Assembly (NCBI GenBank): GCA_000729835.1
Contig: JFHB01000029.1
Span: 1 to 64,000, forward strand
DNA length: 64,000 bases
Direction: 5' to 3'
Source of the DNA: Atkinsonella hypoxylon
Taxonomy: Eukaryota; Ascomycota; Sordariomycetes; Hypocreales; Clavicipitaceae
In this document: in pieces, positions 47,269-59,167 of the stretch
Layout of the letters: each line of letters opens with the position of its first letter
Numbering within the stretch: the stretch's first letter is position 1
Notes under the pieces: generated by a model
Databases searched by the model: none
What the model saw: only the letters and a program-made list of their open reading frames with translations
What the model was told of the DNA's origin: nothing
Made by a program: the position numbers and the translations under genes

Positions 47269-47958
47269 CAACCCTTCGTCTTCCACGTGTTTATATTAAA
47301 CGTGTTGTACTAGCCAGAAGACTTGTAACATGAACCTTTATGCTGTTTCACTTTAGCCGTTGGTGTGTAACCTGTGGCGCTTAGACCAGATGCATTATAC
47401 ACTCAAGACCATGGTATTGTAACCCTGGTAGTGCACATGAAGCTGCAAAGATTAATCATTCGATGGAACGGCATTGCGTCTGGATTAACCTTGTCCACGT
47501 TCCGACCTGAGTTCGCGGATGAATTATACTAATTAAGAACATCTTGGTCAAACCATTTCACCGCTACTACTACTTGATGCCGGCGCCGAACGGCAGCAAA
47601 GAAAAAGATGCGTATGCAATCAGAGAAGTGGAATGCCGAACTGCGCATAATGGGGTGTAAAATAAAAGAGTCTATAGGTAGAGTGAATTCAAGACCGCTG
47701 ACAGATGTATGCAAAAACTGCTTGGTAAGACAAAACCTTCTAATGCGCCCTTCTACAGGATGTGCAAAGTTTGGTGCTCCTGATGGCGTCGTCTGCTTCC
47801 GACGCAGATTGGATCAATATAACACAGTGCCCGGCATGCAAGCCCATCCCGCCTATCGTTTAACAGCAAGCACTTTTTGGCAGACTGTCTCCATATCAAT
47901 ATTATGTATTCTCACCAATATCCCGGCAGGACATGGAGGGATCTCTTTGGCGGGTCTG
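47269..47958. other. Intergenic between convergent genes
   Basis: AT-rich 3' flanks of the S33 hydrolase and the following minus-strand gene. No supportable gene. Confidence 0.4.
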
Positions 47959-48948
47959 CTACGAGTCGTCACCCAGTATGACCCAGGTGTCTGAGGGAGG
48001 GCTATCCGAGTCCTCCTGCACCTCCCGCTGGGAGGGTACATCATCTGATTCGCCATCTGAGAAACAGTCATAATCAGGAAGAACATCGTCGGTCATATCA
48101 GGAGGCTGCGAATTCTCAATATCGAAAGAAGGTTGAGAGCTGGCCAGCTCGTATATGATGCGCAAGGGAGGCTGTGACTGAGGCGACTCGCGGGACATGT
48201 GTTGAAGGGTCTCAGCGTAAGTGTTGTTGTCGCCCTCTGGTCGGGTCAGAGCCACGAGGTATTGAGCGAGAACTTCGTCGTCGCCCAAATCAGAGAAGGA
48301 TAGATCAAGATGCAAGGGCCTGTTGAACCCCTTGCCAGCCTTGCTGCGCTTCCGCGCTCGCTTAGCGGGGCGGATCGAGTAGAGGGGCTCATCATGAGTG
48401 ATGCTGTTTAAGTTGAAGCTGTCGCTACCGCGGTCCTGCTCGCTGTCGTAGAGCAGTCCCATGCGATAGAGATTGGCAACTTGTTGATCATCGGTTCCAA
48501 CTTCGGGACGCCGCCGGATATGAATCTTTCCCTTGGCAGTAGAAGCGTCGCGAAAGGCATCTTCTCTCTCAAGTGTGGGCCGTCGCACAAGTCGATATCG
48601 GTCAGACGGAAGCTCGATGTCGCTATATGCGAGGTCTCTGCCCTCATCCTGGCATTCTAGCTTGCGGGGCGTTCTTTCATGATAAGCAGGTCTTGCGTTG
48701 GTTTTGTAGTGGTTGAGCAGATGCCGTTCAAGATGAGGTCTGAGGCCCGCCTTGTCGATCTGGTCATGGTCATGCTCACAGAGGGGGAAGACGTGGTTCT
48801 GACCCGTCTCCGCAAGATGCTTTGCGTTGGCGCGGACAAGGCGATTGATGGAGCGATGTTGTGGTTTCAGTGTACGGCGATTATATGCCCTCCGCTGTAC
48901 CAACTTAAGACGATCCTTTCCAGGAAGGTTATCTGGGACCGTAGTCAT
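47959..48948 (-). CDS. Hypothetical protein with nuclear-type basic patch
   Basis: Single exon, 329 residues, starting MTTVPDNLPGKDRLKL. I do not recognise a family. Visible features are a Cys/His-rich stretch (about 57-80, LCEHDHDQ ... HLERHLLNH) that could bind metal, a basic bipartite-like patch RPAKRARKRSKAGKG (193-207) fitting a nuclear signal, and an acidic Ser/Pro-rich C-terminal quarter. Coding is supported by the long uninterrupted frame and by amino-acid composition unlike the shadow frames. It is flanked by a convergent hydrolase gene and a long divergent intergenic region. Confidence 0.65.
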   Translation of the reverse strand: MTTVPDNLPGKDRLKLVQRRAYNRRTLKPQHRSINRLVRANAKHLAETGQNHVFPLCEHDHDQIDKAGLRPHLERHLLNHYKTNARPAYHERTPRKLECQDEGRDLAYSDIELPSDRYRLVRRPTLEREDAFRDASTAKGKIHIRRRPEVGTDDQQVANLYRMGLLYDSEQDRGSDSFNLNSITHDEPLYSIRPAKRARKRSKAGKGFNRPLHLDLSFSDLGDDEVLAQYLVALTRPEGDNNTYAETLQHMSRESPQSQPPLRIIYELASSQPSFDIENSQPPDMTDDVLPDYDCFSDGESDDVPSQREVQEDSDSPPSDTWVILGDDS

Positions 48949-50801
48949 GTTGTCGCAAACGTGGTCTGGTGTCGACTTTTTCTAGGAAAGAGGAAGAAAA
49001 AAAAAAAAAAAGATGAGGTTGAAGAGCGTTTATGTAGAGCTTATACAAGCCAGAGTGCTCAATGTACAGGATCTGGGGTCGCAAATTCGCAGAATGAGTC
49101 TTTGGCAGTCTATTGACAAGGTGGACAAGATAGGGCGTAATAATCCAGGTTAATGGTAGCAAATGTCAAGATTGGAAGGAAGGTTAGAAACTTGAGCTGT
49201 GCTCCGTTCTCGCGTGGACAGAGACGAGAACTTGCCAAAGACGGCAAAGATGCAGTCGCTTATGGGAGATGGCAAGAGTCGAAGAGAAGTGATGGATATC
49301 TCAAGGACGCCATTGCCCTGGGCGGCCGTGGCGACTTATATCGTGGTTGACAGTTGATGGGGATGGGAGATGATGATTGGCTGGAGATGGAGTCATGAGG
49401 CGATGACGTGTGACTCAGATGGGCTGAATCGGGTGCGCCAGCATTGGATGGACAGTGGACAGTGACATGAATCGGAACGGGCTAACTAATCGCATGCATC
49501 ATCTGAATACAGGCTGCTTTCAGCGAGCGTCTACGGAGTAGTTGACCCCAAACCAGCGTCGCCGAGTTGATGGCAGCGGAGCAAGCGCAAGGCTGACCAG
49601 GCCGATCTGGACATGCGCCCTCACACCCTCTTATCGCTCGTCCCATGTCGTCAATTGGTTGCACTCGCTTTGACTGTGGTTGCTTGTATGACCATTTTTC
49701 TCCATTTCCAAGGCATGGCGCGGCAAACTCGCCTTGTCAGCTCGATTACCCGTGACACATCATCATGTGGTGAGGCAGTTTCAATTCCCAATTCACCCGC
49801 CGAATGCTTGCTGAAGGTTTGCTTGTTCCTTTGCCAATCACAATGCCGGAGGAAAAAAAAAGAAAAAAAAAAAAAAAAAAAGGTAGTCATCGCAATGTGC
49901 TGAGCAACAAAACGTGCAGTAGCAGAAACTTAAAGGCCCAGTAGTGAGCCTCTGGAAGGTGGCGATACTACCAATCAGCTGCGCACAAATTCTGTGGAGG
50001 ATGAGGTACCTATACTAGCATTTTGTAAAGCCAACAGATTGCCTCCCCTATCCCTTTGGCAGTGACAAGGCGGCAACGACGAGCGACGGTGCGAGTGGGC
50101 CAACTAGGACTAGTAGAAAGACGCACTTAAATCCCACGTGCGCACGTCAATATAATAATAGAAGTCCCGGCAAGTCCGCATATACGGAGTACAAAAGAGG
50201 TCCATCGCACACATTGCAAGGCTATTGTCTATTGAGAGGTACCAACGACCTCGTTGGAAGGAAGGAAGGAAGGTGCGGGGCTTGACCCTTCCAAACCTTA
50301 CCATCCACCCCTCCAGCCTACAACAGGCTGAGCTAATAAAAGGGTTTCCCGTTTTCTTTTTTTTTCCCCTTAAATATACTAGAGTGCTCACAAGATATCG
50401 ATTATTTGTCAGTTATCGTGTTGCTTTTGTTACATCAATTTCTCATCAACCCCACACTGCTTGAATCTATTTCTATTGCTGCCTCCGCACTGCCAAAGGG
50501 ATATTTTACCTCGTCTACATGGGATGGGCTCAACGATAACCAATCAAAGTGGAACACTCATGACTAGCTTGCTCTGTCTTCATTACTAAGGGACATGGAT
50601 AATGGAGTTTCCGTCGCTTTAAGGACTATCCACTTGATAGCCATAACGCCAACTGCAGTACGTCTCTGTGGCGTTGTGTTGTGACTGTTCGACGAATAAA
50701 CTTCCATGTAACTGGACCACTCTGCGTCGGCATTACTGTCAAAGGGATCAAGAGTCGTCATGTAAGTATCTCGGTAGGCTCGTCGCGGGGCATTCCCTAC
50801 T
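48949..50801. other. Intergenic, no gene supported
   Basis: Contains A/T homopolymers (near 48987-49011 and 49852-49881) and two TACGGAGTA motifs (49532, 50183). Short open frames of 60-96 codons have no features; one at 49613 begins with a hydrophobic stretch but runs into the A-tract. Confidence 0.4.
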
Positions 50802-52203
50802 TTAAAACTGCAAATTCTTGTTTGCAAATCCAACAACAGCGTCTCCATAATTGAATACCACTAATTGCGCCTTGAGAAAGACATCGCCGAGCACGGAAAA
50901 TGGAAGGCCCTCAGACGTCTGTATACCCCCGAAACAGTAGTACCTGTCGACCTGACCATAATTGATATATTGAGAGGGTAGCTTGCCATTGTAAGACCCG
51001 ATTGTAATCCACATGTCCGGAACCACAGCATCACAAGGAAAGACCATCATACCCAGTTCCGGATGAAGAATTGACCCCTTGATTTTGGAGTACAAGTTAT
51101 CCACCACGATCTGTGGGAGAAGTGTCAGAGACGTGCCCGTGTCGACAATGGCATCGAAGATCTCATTATGTTTGTCGCTTCCAATCCAGTAACCGGACGC
51201 AATGATTTCCCACAGTGGGCTGGAAGGATTGACTGGAGCATATTCAATCTTGCCCGTGTACTCGGACTTGTCGATGAATCCAAAGTTGTAGTTCCCCGGC
51301 GCATTGGCCCGCAAATTCGCTGTAAAGACTGGCAGAGCGAGCTGATTCTTGATGTTGTCAATATATGTTCGTTGACGAGTTGGACGAACTGTGTTGGCGG
51401 CGCTGTTGGCCATGCCAAGTATGCCAGAGACAAAGTTGTCGGATGTTATGCTCTCAGAGGCCATGACGGCTACTTGAACGGCCTGATCAGGGACAAAAGT
51501 GCTCCCGACTTGCACTTTGTCTTGGTAGACAATCCCATCGGCACCAGCCCCGTCACCATACTTTATGACCCAGCTCTCGCCGCCAAGAGCCTTACTAGTG
51601 AATGAATTATGAGGGCGATACAAAATTTGGCCTTGCAATATGTTTGGGTAAGTGTCTGTTGAGAATGTCCATCTATCGAATGTCAGCTTATGTACTTTTC
51701 AAAGTCTTGTATGACCATTGCTTACAGATCAGAAGATCCTGTATCTAGATTCAGAGGAATAGATTGAGGCGGCGTGCCAATATTAACGACGACTGCATAT
51801 TCCGAGTCCACGCCTGGAGCTGGCCGGGCTTGAGCAGTCCCTTTCTGCCCTTGATTCGAATCGAGATTAGCGGCGAAAATAGACTAGACGAGCTCGAAAG
51901 CTTAGATTGAAGACTACCTTGATTGCCTTGAATGAGGGATGAGAATTTGCTGCGCAAGTCCGGATTGCTTTCGACTGCCTTGGACACCGCGTCTGGCAGA
52001 TTCTGTGAATACTTCATATGAGCCCGCATGAAATCCATAGCTCCATCCCTTCCTGAGAAATTATTGTTCTTGATTTGATGCAAAGTGAATGACTTGTCGC
52101 CCGGCTCGGGAGCTCTCGTCTCTCGTATTGCCGCACTTCCTGGGCCCGTCACAGCGCCTTGCGCCAGCACCACCAACAGAGCTGCTGCGAATGCGGCCTT
52201 CAT
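50802..52203 (-). CDS. Secreted pepsin-like aspartic protease (A1)
   Basis: Exons 52203-51918, 51849-51726 and 51672-50802 give 426 residues; introns are 68 and 53 nt. The signal peptide MKAAFAAALLVVLAQGAVTG is followed by a propeptide of about 90 residues. The first catalytic motif DTGSSDLW is split by the second intron and restored by splicing; the second is DAIVDTGTSL. The conserved FSVLGDVFLKAQLVVFNY near the C-terminus completes the pepsin fold. The enzyme should be extracellular, activated at acid pH by removal of the propeptide, and resembles the aspergillopepsin/penicillopepsin type. The neighbourhood also has an S33 hydrolase 3.5 kb away; a functional link is possible only in the broad sense of extracellular protein use. 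Confidence 0.93.
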
Positions 52204-53509
52204 TGCATCAAAAGTGTAGAGCGTATCCCAGAAGTATCACGAAACCCTTTGTGTTGTCTGGAAGATTCGGTGCAGCTGTACCGTGCAGGACAAGCAGTAG
52301 AAAACTGAGGAGACGGCCAAAACACGGGGACTTGGGGCTTTCTTCATTGACAGGAGGGAGCAACGACAGACAATCCGCAGCAATTTTATCTGGGGAGATG
52401 TTCAATGAAATAAATCTTGGCTGCCGGATTCGTTGCGGCCATTGTCTCTGCAGTCCCCGTGTTGGTATGTTGAAGCAACGGAATGGGCGCATTGCAGGAA
52501 CAATTGCTACGGCTTTCCAAAGCCAAAGGAATGCTGCTACTTCAAGTGCAACACAATTAATCAGGGGCTTATGAAAGAAAGAAATGCTGAGAGCTAGACA
52601 GACTGATAGTATGAGCACAAATGAGAGCATGCAGAGCCGTATAAAGCCACCGTTTGAGACATTGAGAAATGGATAAGCCTGAGCTGTGTTACCGGCGCGC
52701 CCTTGAAGAGTCTTGCATTGACTACCATTCTTGTCAAGAAATAAATGCTAACGAGAGGAAGAACGGCTGGCTGGCTTGGCGATCATCGAGATTGTGCCAC
52801 TGCTCATGACAAAAGGAAGCCATTTCGAGTGCCGCTCATTCAGACGAATGCAGCACACCCATCAAGGAGCTTCATCTCGTCCCTTCTCGCGGAGCAGCGG
52901 CTTGGTGACCGTGCTTCGGATCCGCTTCGATTCTTGACAAAGAGGTGAAAGCGTTGGTGAGGTCGAATATGTTCATGAAGTGTCATTCAATCAGGTACGC
53001 GTCATGATGCAGAATGGGAACACAGTTGACTGTTGATGAGCCATCAATACGGGAAGCGGATCGAGTATTGTGGCAAAAAGACATGTTGGTTGGTTGACAG
53101 TTTGGTTGGCAACTGGCAGGAGTCTGCGTCTGCGTCTGCTCATGCAGGAGTAAAACGGCTGGGGCAGACCGGCGAGCGGCTGGCACTGGGCACTGGGCTG
53201 AGCCGTTGGTTGAAGCTTTCCGCTGACGGCTGCTGCTTCTGCTTGTGCCCCTCCATAGAACATGACTCACCGCGCAGTAAGGAGGCAAATCCCACGGTGG
53301 GGGTCAAGCCTAGTTACCTAGTTAGTGAGTTAGTCGAAGAAAAAATAACCAGATAGTTCCCAGCACCACAACATCGCAATTTTTTTTAAAAAAATTAAAA
53401 AAATTAAAGAAAAAGTAGCACTACCCGGCCATCCTCTTATACCGACACAAACTCACCGTCTGACTAGAGCATCCTTACGAACATCTGTTTATATAGTCAT
53501 TTTGCAACC
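52204..53509. other. Divergent promoter region
   Basis: Upstream of the aspartic protease (minus) and rio1 (plus). No gene seen. An AT-rich tract with AAAAATTAAA units lies at 53380-53415, and a CT-rich leader precedes 53510. Confidence 0.4.
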
Positions 53510-55248
53510 ATGCCTGAAGAATACATCACAGCCGCTTCGCCCGCGGACCCCCATGATCCCCCATTCACATACACAGCCAACCAAGGCTACGTCGAACCTG
53601 CCCAAGAAGTTCCTCCAGAAGTGCGCATGCACCGTGGCGCCCCTCAGCTAGAAGAGTATAACGAAGACGACGACGATTTGGACGACATATTTGAAGATGA
53701 CGATGTCGATGAGGAGGAATGGGCAGGAGCAGACGCAAGAGAGTTGACCAAGACATACAATCGCCAGCGCCAACTCCACGATAATACCCATGGGGTGGCT
53801 GTTCTGCCTCGTTCGAATCAGCAGAAGCCCATGGCAAACACGTTTGCTAGCGTAGATGACCAAGTAGCTTCCCTTTCGAAACATGCCGCCAAGATACGCC
53901 TCGATTCAGTCAAACAGAGCGAAGAAAAGGATAAGGATAAGGCCGACCGCGCCACGAGCGAACAAGTGTTAGATCAACGTACTCGTATGATACTGTTACA
54001 GATGATCAATCGTGGGTTCGTAAGCGAAGTCTACGGCGCCATCAGCACAGGAAAAGAAGCCAACGTCTACGGCGCTGTGTTGATAGACGACAATACAGGT
54101 GATGTGGTTCAGAAGGCCATCAAGGTTTATAAGACTGCAATTCTTGTGTTCAAGGATCGGGAGAAGTATATTACTGGTGAGCACAGGTTCAAAGGCGGAT
54201 TCGACAAGGGCAACCATCGCAAGATGGTCAAGCTCTGGGCGGAGAAGGAGTTTCGCAATTTGAGAAGAATACACAATGCTGGCATTCCCTGCCCAGAACC
54301 CATCACTTTAAAACTACACGTCCTCGTGATGGGATTTCTTGGGGACAAGAAGGGCTGGGCATATCCCCGACTGCGCGATGCTGTGCTAACGGGAGACGAC
54401 GTGGACCAACAGTGGAGGAGTCTCTACATCCAGCTTCTTGGTGTCATGCGCAAGATGTACCAACAATGTCGGTTGGTACACGCCGATCTGAGCGAGTACA
54501 ACATTCTCTACCACAAGAGCCTCTTGTACATCATCGATGTGTCACAGAGTGTGGAGCCCGACCATCCTCGCTCTCTTGAGTTCCTGCGTATGGACATCAA
54601 GAATGTCAGCGACTTCTTCCGGCGCAAGGGCGTTGACACGCTATTGGACCGCACCGTTTTCAACTTCATCACTGCCGTTGAAGGACCCTCAGAACAGCCT
54701 GGTCTCACTGAGTCGCTCAGTAAACTATATGAGACTCGCGAGACTGTCGCCGACAACGACGAAGCAGCCGCGGAGCTCGAAGTTGACAACGAGGTTTTCC
54801 GAAATCAATACATCCCCCAAACATTAGAGCAAGTCTACAACATTGAAAAAGACGCCCAGAAGCTGAGCCAAGGTGAGGGCAACGACCTCGTCTACAGGAA
54901 TCTGCTAGCAGATCAGGTCGTCCAACCCAAGGCCGAGGGTAAGGATGACGACGCATCGAGCTCAGATGACGATTCAGATGAGAGTGCCAGCTTGTCCAGT
55001 GGAGAGTCAGGCGACGAGAGCCGATTCGAAAAGGGACGTCCTAGGGGCCGCAAGTTTGAGGACAAGGACGAGAAGAGGGTCTGTATATCTCTTTTCTTTG
55101 CGTTTTATGCCATCGGGATGACTGTACTAACTGGTAGCAGCAACATAAGCAGGCTGTTAAGGAAGCTAAGCGCGAGAAACGGAAAACGAAGATGCCCAAG
55201 CATTTGAAGAAGAAACTTGTGGCGAGCACCTCGAGACGGAAGAAGTGA
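53510..55248 (+). CDS. rio1: Atypical protein kinase Rio1
   Basis: Exons 53510-55078 and 55141-55248 (62-nt intron) give 558 residues. An acidic N-terminal region (NEDDDDLDDIFEDDD) precedes the RIO domain. The domain has the P-loop-like STGKEANVYGA, the RIO1-specific FKDREKYITGEHRF, a catalytic loop LVHADLSEYNILY (from about residue 322) and the metal-binding IIDVSQSVEPDHP. The second exon adds the lysine-rich tail ending KLVASTSRRKK. Rio1 is an essential ATPase/kinase that binds late pre-40S ribosomes in the cytoplasm and drives the last step of 18S rRNA maturation; it also has reported nucleolar and cell-cycle roles. All expected motifs are present. Confidence 0.95.
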
Positions 55249-55763
55249 GCGAGAGAATAACAATTGATAAAATGATAGACGAAAAGAAATGAAAAAGCCA
55301 ATCGTGATCTTGGCTACAATATTGCTGATTGCGACACGTGATTACGACATGCCAGATGAGTTAAAAATGAGCTTCATTTTCTCTGCTTGGAGCTGCCTCA
55401 CACGCGCACTGCAAAAGATCGGATGATGAGCCTTGATTGTTGTGCCTACTTTGGGTGTGTTTATCGCTTTTACATGGCGTGTAACCTCTCAAGGGGTGCC
55501 ATCTGATCGCTACCTTTACATGGGGGCGAAGAGATGATCAAAGAGAGCGCTGACGACTAAACGAAATCGTGAGGTGTAAAATTTTTTTTTTTTTTTCATA
55601 TCATGATGTACCAGTACATGTGGCAGGTGTCATACCAGCCTACCAAGTGTGAAGCCGTGGAATTTTTGCAAAGTCATAACCTGTAGCACCCGCACCAAAT
55701 GTACTACCATCTAAAAACCCTTCCAACATGATCAACTATATATTCGCTAAATCTTATGTCTCG
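55249..55763. other. Intergenic between convergent genes
   Basis: 3' flanks of rio1 and of the Zn2Cys6 regulator. A T tract lies at 55581-55596. No gene seen. Confidence 0.4.
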
Positions 55764-58423
55764 TCAAAAATAAAACTGTTGCTGTGGTTGTCCAGGCGGT
55801 GGCTGAGGTATAAAGTCAAAGTTCATCGCGTCGACGCTGGAGTCCCATGGGTGAGGTGATTCTAAGCACTATTATTAGTACAGAAAATGAATGTGGGATT
55901 CCAGATGCGCTTACCACCCCAGATAGAGTTGTACAGCTCCATAGGTGCCATCAGCTGTGTCTGATCTACTGTTAAACCTGGCAAGCCGTCGAGACCCATG
56001 GTGACTGGTAATGGCTGGTTGTACTGTAAACTGTGTCATTGTTAAAAATGATTCATATTGAAACATCATTCGGTAAACTGACGCAGAGAAAACTTGCAAT
56101 GATGCGCCATTTTGCATCTCAGCCATGGCGAGCGCAGCATCCTTATGAGGGTCGCTGCTCTGCGGCGCACCAGGAACTTGAGGATTCAGATTCAAACCAG
56201 CCTGGTTGCCCATCATGAATGGTGGCAATGGTGTGCGGGTACCGCTTCCTCCAGCGGAAGAGTCACCTTCCCACTTGAGAGCTGAACCTATTACGGTTCC
56301 ATGCTCATAAATGTTCTTGAGTGCCGTGAGCGCTCGCCACAATGGGCCAGACAGCTCAATGTCCTTCTCGCTCACTGCGATATAAGGTTCAGGAGAGCTG
56401 GCTTCCTTGGCTGCTGTGGCGGAAAGAGCAGCAATCAGGTCTCCCTGCAGCTGACGAATTTCCGGATCGGTCTTGGTCTCGCATAAGATGCCTAGAAGAA
56501 GAGCTGACGATAGGCCATGATACGTAAATGCCCAACTACGAGTTGGAATCACCGACAACTGGTGCATAGCCAAGAACATGCGAACAGTCTCGGTCAGGTT
56601 GTCCTTGCATCGGTCGGCCAATTCCTTTTTCTGCTTTGGATCAAAGGTGCAGGTCCTCTTGAGCGCAGGTCGGCATGCGACGGAAATAACAAAGGACGTA
56701 TGAAGACGGATGGCAAAATACTGTAGGCGGTGCAATGCAGTTTTGCATTTGTCCTTCTCTTGCATGTGCGGCGAGGATCGCCGACGCAAGTTTTCAACAG
56801 CCTCGCAGTTGTCCACGATTTGGCCATACGAAGACGTTACAGTGGCTTCTGGATTGAGGCGCCGCGAGATAATCTCTACGAGATGATACATCATTTCTAA
56901 GTATGTATAGTTGTCGGCTTCTGCCTCCAGACTGACTGGTATTTCGCAGCTTGGAAAATTGGTCATTGGGCAACTGAGACGTGGTCAGAGAACCGCAAAT
57001 GAAGAAGAAAAGATGGTTAGAAAGCTTACCGATCGAACGAAAGGGAGGTGAGGGTGTCGTGCCAGACACATGTCCACCATAACTTTCTCCGAATTATTTC
57101 CTTTGCTCTGGCATCCAGAGGCAGGCTCTCACGACCCTCTGAAGTGGCTGTTGCGCGATGCAGACCTAGCGACTGTGCTAGTCGACATGTTAGTCCCGTT
57201 AGTGCCCAGGACGCCTCTGCCTTCATGTCGTTCAAGAGAACAAAACTAGTGAGAAGCAATGCTTGAATGGAGTCGAAGGAAGGCCTGACAGCATCAGCGG
57301 TGTATTGGGTAAAGTGATTGTGAGTAAACAGCATACGGCATACCTCAACAAGAAGTTGCCCAGTCTTAGCAAGTGAAATGAGATTTGTATATATCTTTGT
57401 GAGTCGCGAGTTCGGATGTGGTACGGCGATTCATGGTACTGAGAACCAACGGCCAAAACTCCAAATAGTATAGCCAGCCAGGATGCGGCCACGGGGCGGG
57501 AGGATCTAGCAGAGCTGGACGCGTTTCTGGATCGATCTTCAAGGTAAGTCATGAGCTTAGATTCGAAATCGTCAATGTCATAGACAAAGCCCCAGAATGG
57601 TTGAGGTGTCTCTTTGTACGTGCGGAATAGCCTGTGACGAGTTAGTAACTAACGACAATATTTTCATCCTCAGCTCCCTTACTTCATGACTTCGCGGTCG
57701 GATGGTAACTCCACTGAGATATCCTGAGCGAGGCGATGCAAATGCTGAGAAGACATGAGAGGGAATGGCGCAGAAGTATCAAGACCGAGTATTGATCGCA
57801 TGTCTTGCCGAATATCATTCTTCTCATTTGGTGAAGACTGCTCTCGGAGTAAAGCCGGGATGCTGTTCTGGCCCAGATAGCGATCTCCAACAGACTCGGT
57901 TTCATCCAGACTGGTTGATATACCTACATACTTCAAGTTAAATGAGAATTTCCATGCTCGCAGATATTCACATTGACATACCTATGGTCGTGGGCCAGCT
58001 GTCTCCACGCTCGGACTTTCGGCTTTCATCTCGACCGTCGCAAAACGAACGCGCTCGCTTTCGGGGCTGGCCATTTGTCGCAGAAGAAGTTGCATTTCTG
58101 GTTACGGAAGAGCGATTGGGCTTATATGAGCATAGTTGGGAGTGATCCCGCTTCACACAATTCTCACATGGCTGCTTGTTGTCGCATTTCACCTTGCGCT
58201 GTCGACAGGGCCAGCATGCAGTGCCTGTGGGATCTGATTAGCCATGCAGGTAGTAAGGGAGATCGCTGAGACCATGGAACATTATTGTCCACAGAGCATT
58301 AGTGGAGATTGAATTAGACATACCATATCGTACTTTTCGATGAGAGTGGATGATGCGACTGGCTTCTTCTGGAGTCAGCTCTTCGATGGGAATTGCCTCG
58401 TCCGGTTCTGCACTGTCGGGCAT
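55764..58423 (-). CDS. Zn2Cys6 fungal-specific transcription factor, seven exons
   Basis: Exons 58423-58324, 58224-57982, 57923-57683, 57631-57344, 57284-57030, 56973-55915 and 55836-55764 give 752 residues, all joins in frame. The binuclear cluster spans residues 37-65 (C-x2-C-x6-C-x5-C-x2-C-x8-C, CWPCRQRKVKC ...) and is followed by a basic PRKRAR patch. The middle-homology (fungal_trans) domain covers about residues 260-600, including the RLAQSLGLHR and SLSFDRCPM segments. The tail is Pro/Gln-rich (PQPPPGQPQQQ). The protein should be a nuclear DNA-binding regulator; its target genes are unknown. The last acceptor is uncertain: the nearer TTAG acceptor creates a stop at the junction, while the CCAG acceptor used here adds 23 coding-like residues. 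Confidence 0.85.
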
Positions 58424-59167
58424 GACGCAATGACAGCAGACAGGGGAACCACGCGTGCTACAATAATTACTATACCAATTGATTGCTCGAGCGAAACAAT
58501 AGATCTTGTTTTGCCTTTAAGCGCTTCGTTGTCAGTTGGTTATGACCAACGCTAGAGGAACGCCGAACACCGAGAAATCAGATCATGGCGCTGGAAGTGC
58601 GCAGCTCTGGCGTGACTGTGGATAACCGCACTGTTTAACCTGTGGGTAGAGCCACCGTGGTCACAGTGTCTGTTTATGTCGTGTCCCGCTCAACCACCCT
58701 TAGCGTAGCCTGGCCGTTATCGCTTCAACTGTCAGCTGCCCCGCACTGCAACCGCCCGCCGAAAAAGGACACAAGGTCCACGTGATGCGGCCAGCTTTTC
58801 TGGACGATGATATCAGGTCAAGGGTCTCATCCCAGCAACAGGGCAAACAGGGCGACAGGGCAAATAGGGGGGGATCTACGGAATATTCCGTACGCCGTAA
58901 ATAATGAATGGGCTTCCCGTCTCTCAAGGAACCACCACTCCTCCCGCCCCCCTTCCACCTCCACCTCCACCTCCACCTCTTTAGCGTCCCTTGGCCTGTT
59001 CTGCGAAAGGTGACGTGCTACCAATCGTTCGTTTTGGCTCTCTCCTATTTGGTCATCGGACGGTGGATTTTGATGTACCCTTAAATTTGTTATTGCTTTC
59101 ACTCCTACTCTGTGATCTCCTTGCTATACTCTGGAATGCAGGGCCAAGCCTGCTGCCTACCTTGTCA
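58424..59167. other. Divergent promoter region
   Basis: Lies between the Zn2Cys6 regulator (minus) and the RdRP (plus). A (CCACCT)n-like run is at 58957-58979. Part of the right half may hold an unrecognised first exon of the RdRP, since the frame is open, without ATG, from 58991. Confidence 0.4.

Noticed and set aside
49613..49903. A 96-codon plus frame with a hydrophobic start
   Set aside because: Too short, runs into an A-tract, and has no conserved Cys pattern or cleavage site that would support a secreted protein.
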